A DNA stretch of 64,000 nt, taken from NCBI RefSeq assembly GCF_003533305.1, contig NZ_DOEH01000015.1:124001-188000 (forward strand), given 5' to 3'. Positions 59,798 to 64,000 of this stretch are shown here, in pieces (position 1 is the stretch's first letter; every line of letters starts with the position of its first letter). The DNA is from Providencia sp. Its GTDB lineage: Bacteria > Pseudomonadota > Gammaproteobacteria > Enterobacterales > Enterobacteriaceae. Made by a program: the position numbers and the translations under genes. The notes under the pieces are model-generated. The model saw nothing but the letters and a program-made list of their open reading frames with translations, was not told the origin of the DNA and searched no databases.

Positions 59798-60850
59798 ATG
59801 GCAACATTATTGCAAAAATCGAAGGTTATGAAGGTTGCTGGCCTGTCACTTGTTGTGTTACTGGCAGCCTGCTCCAGCGATCAGCGCTATAAACGTCAGG
59901 TCAGTGGTGATGAAGAATATCTCAATGCTGCGCCATTGAAAATGTTGAATGCGCCTCAAGGAATTACATTACCAGAACAAAATGGTGAGTTTGATATTCC
60001 TAAGGCAACATCAACAGGAGCGATAGGGAAAGCACTTGATATTCGCCCACCAGTACTGACTATTTCGCAATTGTCCGGTTCGCGTACAGAAGATAGCGCT
60101 AATGCGAGTCGTTTGTTGCTAGAAAATACCCCTGAAAATAGTGCTCTATGGTCACAAGTGACATTGATCCTAGAACAGCGCGGTATTCCTGTATCTTCAA
60201 AAGATGATGGTTCACATTCAATTGAAACCAATTGGGTTAAATGGGATCGCGCAGATGAAGATGTGGCAATCGAAAGCCGCCATAAAATTACAGTGCAACC
60301 AGAAAATAACATGATAGCGCTGACCGTGACTAATTTAGGAATGCAGCAGGGTACCGAATCGATTACCGATGCCGCTGAAATGCAACGTTATAATAAATTG
60401 CTGTTAAATGAATTAACCGATAATTTATTTGCATTGCGCGATACATCTAATAAAAATAGCATTCAGAATGCTTATGGTATTATTGATGTTCAAACCGGTA
60501 GTGACACCACAGGTCTACCATTGGTCATTGTTCGTGCGCCGTTTGATGCTGTGTGGGAGCGTTTGCCTCATACACTGGAAAATGTCGGTATGAAAGTCGG
60601 CGATCGTAGCCGTTCGACAGGTTCTGTTATGGTGACATATAAAGGACTAAGCAGCTCTGAATGGCAAGCACTTGGTGTTGATGACCCATCAGTACCAGAA
60701 GCCGACTATAAAATTCAGGTTGGTGATTTGAATAACCGTAGTAGCCTACAGTTTATCAATACTAAAGGTGTGCCATTAACTCAAAAACAAAATGATGAAA
60801 TGGTTGCTGCATTGAAAGCCGCATTTAGTAAAGTTGCACCTAAAAAATAA
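59798..60850 (+). CDS. bamC: Outer membrane assembly lipoprotein BamC
   Basis: A 350-residue lipoprotein of the BAM complex. The lipobox is LLAACSS with the lipidated cysteine at residue 25. An unstructured segment (about 26-100) that binds BamD is followed by two helix-grip domains. It follows dapA in one operon and ends at a strong terminator. Length is similar to E. coli BamC (344). Confidence 0.94.
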   Translation: MATLLQKSKVMKVAGLSLVVLLAACSSDQRYKRQVSGDEEYLNAAPLKMLNAPQGITLPEQNGEFDIPKATSTGAIGKALDIRPPVLTISQLSGSRTEDSANASRLLLENTPENSALWSQVTLILEQRGIPVSSKDDGSHSIETNWVKWDRADEDVAIESRHKITVQPENNMIALTVTNLGMQQGTESITDAAEMQRYNKLLLNELTDNLFALRDTSNKNSIQNAYGIIDVQTGSDTTGLPLVIVRAPFDAVWERLPHTLENVGMKVGDRSRSTGSVMVTYKGLSSSEWQALGVDDPSVPEADYKIQVGDLNNRSSLQFINTKGVPLTQKQNDEMVAALKAAFSKVAPKK

Positions 60851-60876
60851 TTATTAATTATTTGATTTGAATATAA

Positions 60877-60909
60877 ACCGTAACGCATTTATTGGGTTAC
60901 GGTTTTTTT
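60877..60909 (+). terminator. Terminator of dapA-bamC
   Basis: ACCGTAAC/GTTACGGT stem followed by seven T. Confidence 0.85.
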
Positions 60910-61051
60910 CGTTTTATTACGACTAAACATAAATTAAGCACAATGATATTTAATCAGTAATATAAAAAAATAAGCATATTTGGTGGATTTATAAGCAATT
61001 TGTTTTCAGATATACTCTACTTATAGATTGGTAAGATTATAGGGATCTGTC

Positions 61052-61708
61052 GTGCATAATAATCGAATTAAGAGGATAAAAAATAGAGACAGTAATGTAA
61101 TGCCAAGGAAAATATCAGAGGCTGGTTTGAATCGAAAATTACGAACAACTGAGGGTAATATTTCACATACTGCTACCTTTATTAGAGAGGGTATTGGTGA
61201 TTTTGAATTACCAAATTATGATATTTCTATTGGTTATCGGTTGGTTAAGTCAGAAAAAAAAGAGCAATATCGTTTGATAACTGTGGGCGATATTCCTGAA
61301 ACCGTTTACTTGGTTGAGTTAAAATTTCGAAAAGATATTATTTTGGATAGAATAACATGTACACAAATTAAAGTATGGCGCACAATTTCATCGATACATA
61401 AAAGTGTTATTCGAGAATTACCCAGCTTATTTTTTGCTTATCTACTTGATACATATTGTATTATGCTTACTGATGAAGAACATACCGATGACGGGAGACG
61501 TTTTTGGGAATCAATGATTGATTGGGCATTTAATACTCAATATTACGTTTATGCTTCTGATGGTACGGTTGAAGATAGACCTCTGACTGTGATTAAAAAT
61601 ATGAATGATTTTTATACGAACTGGAGCGATCTATTTTGGGGGAACGACATTGATATTCATACAAATAGATTAATTGCTATAAGTAAAATACCACTAATCT
61701 CTAGATAA
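61052..61708 (+). CDS. Orphan gene inserted between bamC and purC
   Basis: A 218-residue protein of no family I recognise. A GTG start at 61052 has AGGGAT seven bases upstream; ATG at 61100 is an alternative. The N-terminal 50 residues are basic with K/R runs. Afterwards a mixed alpha/beta region has KFRKDIILDRITCTQIK, an aromatic core RRFWESMIDWAFNTQYYVY, and NMNDFYTNWSDLFWGND near the end. No signal peptide or membrane helix. bamC and purC are adjacent in E. coli, so this looks like an accessory insertion. No integrase or repeats frame it. Confidence 0.65.
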   Translation: MHNNRIKRIKNRDSNVMPRKISEAGLNRKLRTTEGNISHTATFIREGIGDFELPNYDISIGYRLVKSEKKEQYRLITVGDIPETVYLVELKFRKDIILDRITCTQIKVWRTISSIHKSVIRELPSLFFAYLLDTYCIMLTDEEHTDDGRRFWESMIDWAFNTQYYVYASDGTVEDRPLTVIKNMNDFYTNWSDLFWGNDIDIHTNRLIAISKIPLISR

Positions 61709-62063
61709 TACGGTTAAATCGCCATTCTTCAGTTTTTACTCGCAAAAATCAATTCTGAAATTGCTATTCATTTGAATAAATAAACCATAAAACAAATGGA
61801 CAAAAAATCAGTGTTCATCGTTAAGTAATCGTTTGCGTCTGAATGATATTTTGATTATCATAATGGTTAGTGAGTTATTAAATATTGAATATCAGTTAGT
61901 TAGCAATGACGAATGAAAATATTCGGTAACTAACTGAAACAGAGCAGAAAACTAACAATGAATTGCGTTTTTTAAAGTTATCGCAGCACTGCTGTTAGTT
62001 ATCTGAATCTGCAACGCAGGTTGATATCCTATTTCGTTTAGCCACATCTCTGGAGTGTGTAAA
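61709..62063. other. Region upstream of purC
   Basis: No gene. It holds the purC promoter region and a PurR-like site (61823-61838). TGGAG before ATG 62064 is the ribosome site. Confidence 0.5.
61823..61838. promoter_or_regulatory. PurR operator candidate for purC
   Basis: AAGTAATCGTTTGCGT shares 13 of 16 bases with the PurR consensus, including a complete right half. It is centred about 233 bases before the purC ATG, which implies a long leader. Confidence 0.5.
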
Positions 62064-62777
62064 ATGCAAAAGAAAGCTGAGTTGTATCGTGGGAAGGCAA
62101 AAACTGTCTATACCACAGAGGATCCTGATTTATTAATTCTGGAATTCCGTAATGATACATCAGCACTCGATGGTGAGCGCATCGAGCAATTTGATCGTAA
62201 AGGAATGGTAAATAACAAATTTAATCATTTTATTATGAGCAAACTAGAAGAGGCGGGTATTCCAACCCAGATGGAAGCCTTGTTATCTGATACTGAAGCT
62301 TTGGTTAAAAAATTGGATATGGTACCTGTTGAATGCGTGATCCGTAACCGCGCTGCAGGCTCATTAGTGAAACGCCTTGGCATTGAAGAGGGTATGGTAT
62401 TAAATCCTCCAATATTTGATTTATTCTTAAAAGATGACGCAAAGCATGACCCAATGGTCAATGAGTCTTATTGCGAAACATTCGGTTGGGTAAGCCAAGA
62501 AAACTTAGCACAAATGAAACTGTTAAGTTACAAAGCCAACGAAGTATTAAGCAAAATTTTTGCAGATGCAGGGCTCATTCTTGTTGATTTTAAATTGGAA
62601 TTTGGCTTGTGCAACGGTCAAGTCATTCTTGGTGATGAGTTTTCACCTGATGGTAGCCGTTTATGGGATAAAGAGACATTGAACAAAATGGATAAAGACC
62701 GTTTTCGTCAAAGTTTAGGTGGGCTGATTGAAGCTTATGAAGAAGTTGCTCGCCGTATCGGTGTTCAACTCGACTAA
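62064..62777 (+). CDS. purC: SAICAR synthase PurC
   Basis: A 237-residue ATP-dependent ligase adding aspartate to CAIR, step eight of purine synthesis. A GTG three codons earlier is in frame, but ATG 62064 has TGGAG at the right distance and gives the E. coli length. Motifs: [39 protein letters not shown] and [12 protein letters not shown]. Terminated by a strong hairpin. Confidence 0.95.
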   Translation: MQKKAELYRGKAKTVYTTEDPDLLILEFRNDTSALDGERIEQFDRKGMVNNKFNHFIMSKLEEAGIPTQMEALLSDTEALVKKLDMVPVECVIRNRAAGSLVKRLGIEEGMVLNPPIFDLFLKDDAKHDPMVNESYCETFGWVSQENLAQMKLLSYKANEVLSKIFADAGLILVDFKLEFGLCNGQVILGDEFSPDGSRLWDKETLNKMDKDRFRQSLGGLIEAYEEVARRIGVQLD

Positions 62778-62811
62778 CAAATTTATGTATTTTCCTTAAA
62801 TGATGTTTTTT

Positions 62812-62838
62812 AGCCTGCAAAATGCAGGCTATTTTTTT
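62812..62838 (+). terminator. Terminator of purC
   Basis: AGCCTGCA-AAA-TGCAGGCT stem followed by A and seven T. Confidence 0.88.
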
Positions 62839-63655
62839 AGGCGTTTTGATTCATTTTAGTCGCATTTATAAATTGAGTAGCCCAGAAATGAGGCTCACGT
62901 TGTAGGGGTAATTGCAAAGCATGGCTCAGTGATATTAGCGTTGGTGCGGGAAGTTCTGAGGCAGGCTGTAATTCACCGTGGCGTAAAATTTGGTCAATAT
63001 CACCATCTCCAATTAATTGACCCGCAGATAAATGTAAGGCTCTATCAAAATGACGAGCAACAAAATCAAGGTCATGGCTGATGGTAATGACCGTCGTGCC
63101 TTGCGCTTTTTGTAGATTTAGCCAATGCTCAAAACAATTCATCCAACGTGCATCGAAATCTCGACTAGGTTCATCAAGTAGCAATAATTTGGGTGCAACG
63201 GCGCTCAAACAGGCTACCGCGACCATACGGCGCTGCCCTGAATGGAGGTCAAGTGGATGTTTGTGTGCTACCTCTGCTAAATTGCAAACGTCTAAAGCTT
63301 GTAGGGTACGTTGTTGAATTTCTTCTTTGGATAATTTTTGCCTACGAAGCCCAAAGGCAACCTCATCCATTACCGTACTATGAAAGATTTGTTTTTCTGC
63401 TTCTTGAAATAAAATGCCGATTTTACTGGCGCGTTCAGGTGCAGAATAATTCGTTAAAGCTGTATTCTCAAACAACACACTGCCATGAGTGGGTTTTAAT
63501 AATCCGGCTATAAGGCGCAATAAGGTTGATTTTCCTGCACCATTATCGCCCACTAATGCTATCCATTCGCCTGAATTAATGGTTAAGCACAGCGGTGAAA
63601 TATTGTCATTCACTGAATTAGGCCAACGATAGGTTAAATTATCAAGCTGTAGCAT
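62837..63655 (-). CDS. ECF-type ABC transporter ATPase, second of a pair
   Basis: A 272-residue ATP-binding protein. Walker A is GDNGAGKST at about residues 39-47. The Q-loop is in ILFQEAEKQIF, the signature is LHSGQRRMVAVA (canonical LSGGQ changed to LHSGQ), Walker B is LLLLDEPSRDFD and the switch histidine is in TISHDLDF. The E-A-E-K-Q after the Q-loop is typical of cobalt/ECF (CbiO/EcfA) ATPases. A longer frame to 63850 exists, but it is antisense-like noise: the gene starts at ATG 63655, and its first 14 bases overlap the previous gene. A two-ATPase vitamin or metal importer is likely. Confidence 0.87.
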   Translation of the reverse strand: MLQLDNLTYRWPNSVNDNISPLCLTINSGEWIALVGDNGAGKSTLLRLIAGLLKPTHGSVLFENTALTNYSAPERASKIGILFQEAEKQIFHSTVMDEVAFGLRRQKLSKEEIQQRTLQALDVCNLAEVAHKHPLDLHSGQRRMVAVACLSAVAPKLLLLDEPSRDFDARWMNCFEHWLNLQKAQGTTVITISHDLDFVARHFDRALHLSAGQLIGDGDIDQILRHGELQPASELPAPTLISLSHALQLPLQREPHFWATQFINATKMNQNA

Positions 63656-64000
63656 AAAAATCCTTAAATGCTTGGAGCAATTGGTTATCATTGCGAGGGA
63701 TTGAATTTTTCCAATGCCCCGACTTAACCAAATGACCAAGGGTACGCCACGCATCAGGCATATTAATCGTTTCTTGAGCTGCGGTGAATATCTGCTCAAT
63801 ATCGCCGTGAGCAATAGTATGACCTGAGTCGAGCAGTAAAAAATCATCACAAAAGCTAAGAGCCGGCAACAAATTTCGCTCGAATAAAATTACACTACAG
63901 CCGCTATGTTGGGTGTGTTGTTTAAGTTGTAATAATATGCGATGTGTCGCACTCGGTGTTAAGCGACTAAATGCTTCATCTAGTAATAACAATTGTGGGC
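63642..64000 (-). CDS. ECF-type ABC ATPase, first of a pair, 5' end outside the window
   Basis: Only the C-terminal part is present, and the coding continues past the window edge. The visible start of the fragment is PQLLLLDEAFSRL, a Walker B motif in which the following residue gives E-A in place of the usual E-P. Then come VILFERNLLPAL, where the switch histidine would be R or N (SVILFERN instead of the typical ITHD), and FLLLDSGHTIAHGD. The altered switch region suggests it may be the weaker ATPase of the pair. It overlaps the downstream ATPase gene by 14 bases. Confidence 0.82.
   Translation of the reverse strand, partial: PQLLLLDEAFSRLTPSATHRILLQLKQHTQHSGCSVILFERNLLPALSFCDDFLLLDSGHTIAHGDIEQIFTAAQETINMPDAWRTLGHLVKSGHWKNSIPRNDNQLLQAFKDFYATA

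Noticed and set aside
1..64000. tRNA, rRNA, CRISPR, integrase or insertion sequence
   Set aside because: None was recognised by eye; a tRNAscan and CRISPR search would be needed to exclude a missed case.

Overview
The window looks like chromosomal DNA of an AT-rich enterobacterium. The protein sequences are enterobacterial throughout (MdtABC-BaeSR, YccM, YddG, YidA, PagP, YjjIW, YegS, TrhP, SpeG, Ppk-Ppx, PurMN, Upp-UraA, Hda, BepA, PerM, Bcp-GcvR, DapA-BamC, PurC). Low GC and the gene mix point to Morganellaceae, most likely Providencia. The genus is an inference from remembered families, not from a search.

Layout. 1-8.2 kb holds small accessory and envelope genes: an ABM-domain protein, an MBL-fold protein, a chemoreceptor behind a sigma-28-type promoter, a YdgC/GlpM protein, a methyltransferase, a GNAT, a DUF486 protein and a Tat-exported HisC-like aminotransferase. 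8.3-9.8 kb is a damaged nitric-oxide locus. The 3' ends of divergent norR and norV are fused head to head by a deletion, followed by an intact ytfE. 10-14 kb holds yccM and several small secreted or unknown proteins. 14.5-24.3 kb holds transporters (AGCS symporter, YddG, AroP-like), YidA, a MarA/Rob-like regulator, an mgrB gene of 48 codons with a GTG start, PagP, and the YjjI/YjjW glycyl-radical pair. 24.5-37.9 kb is thiD, yegS, the sRNA CyaR with a CRP site, trhP and the mdtABC-baeSR operon.

38.3-41.1 kb is the main accessory island: three consecutive, strongly AT-rich genes of unknown function. The first two share their 3' ends and downstream spacers by duplication, and all three carry a related short C-terminal motif. 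The first also contains a 24-bp tandem repeat encoding an octapeptide. This is the best candidate for something undescribed.

41.2-64 kb is mostly conserved core: an MHS-family transporter, mgtE, ppx-ppk, speG, purMN with a PurR box, upp-uraA, hda with a probable CUG start, yfgD-bepA, perM, bcp-gcvR, dapA-bamC, an orphan gene inserted before purC, purC, and two ECF-type ATPase genes cut by the window end.

Connections. MgrB (PhoQ inhibitor), PagP (lipid A palmitoylation, PhoPQ-controlled in relatives) and MdtABC-BaeSR (envelope-stress efflux) together form an envelope-defence theme. PurM, PurN, PurC, Upp and UraA form a nucleotide theme. No tRNA, rRNA, CRISPR array, integrase or insertion sequence was recognised.
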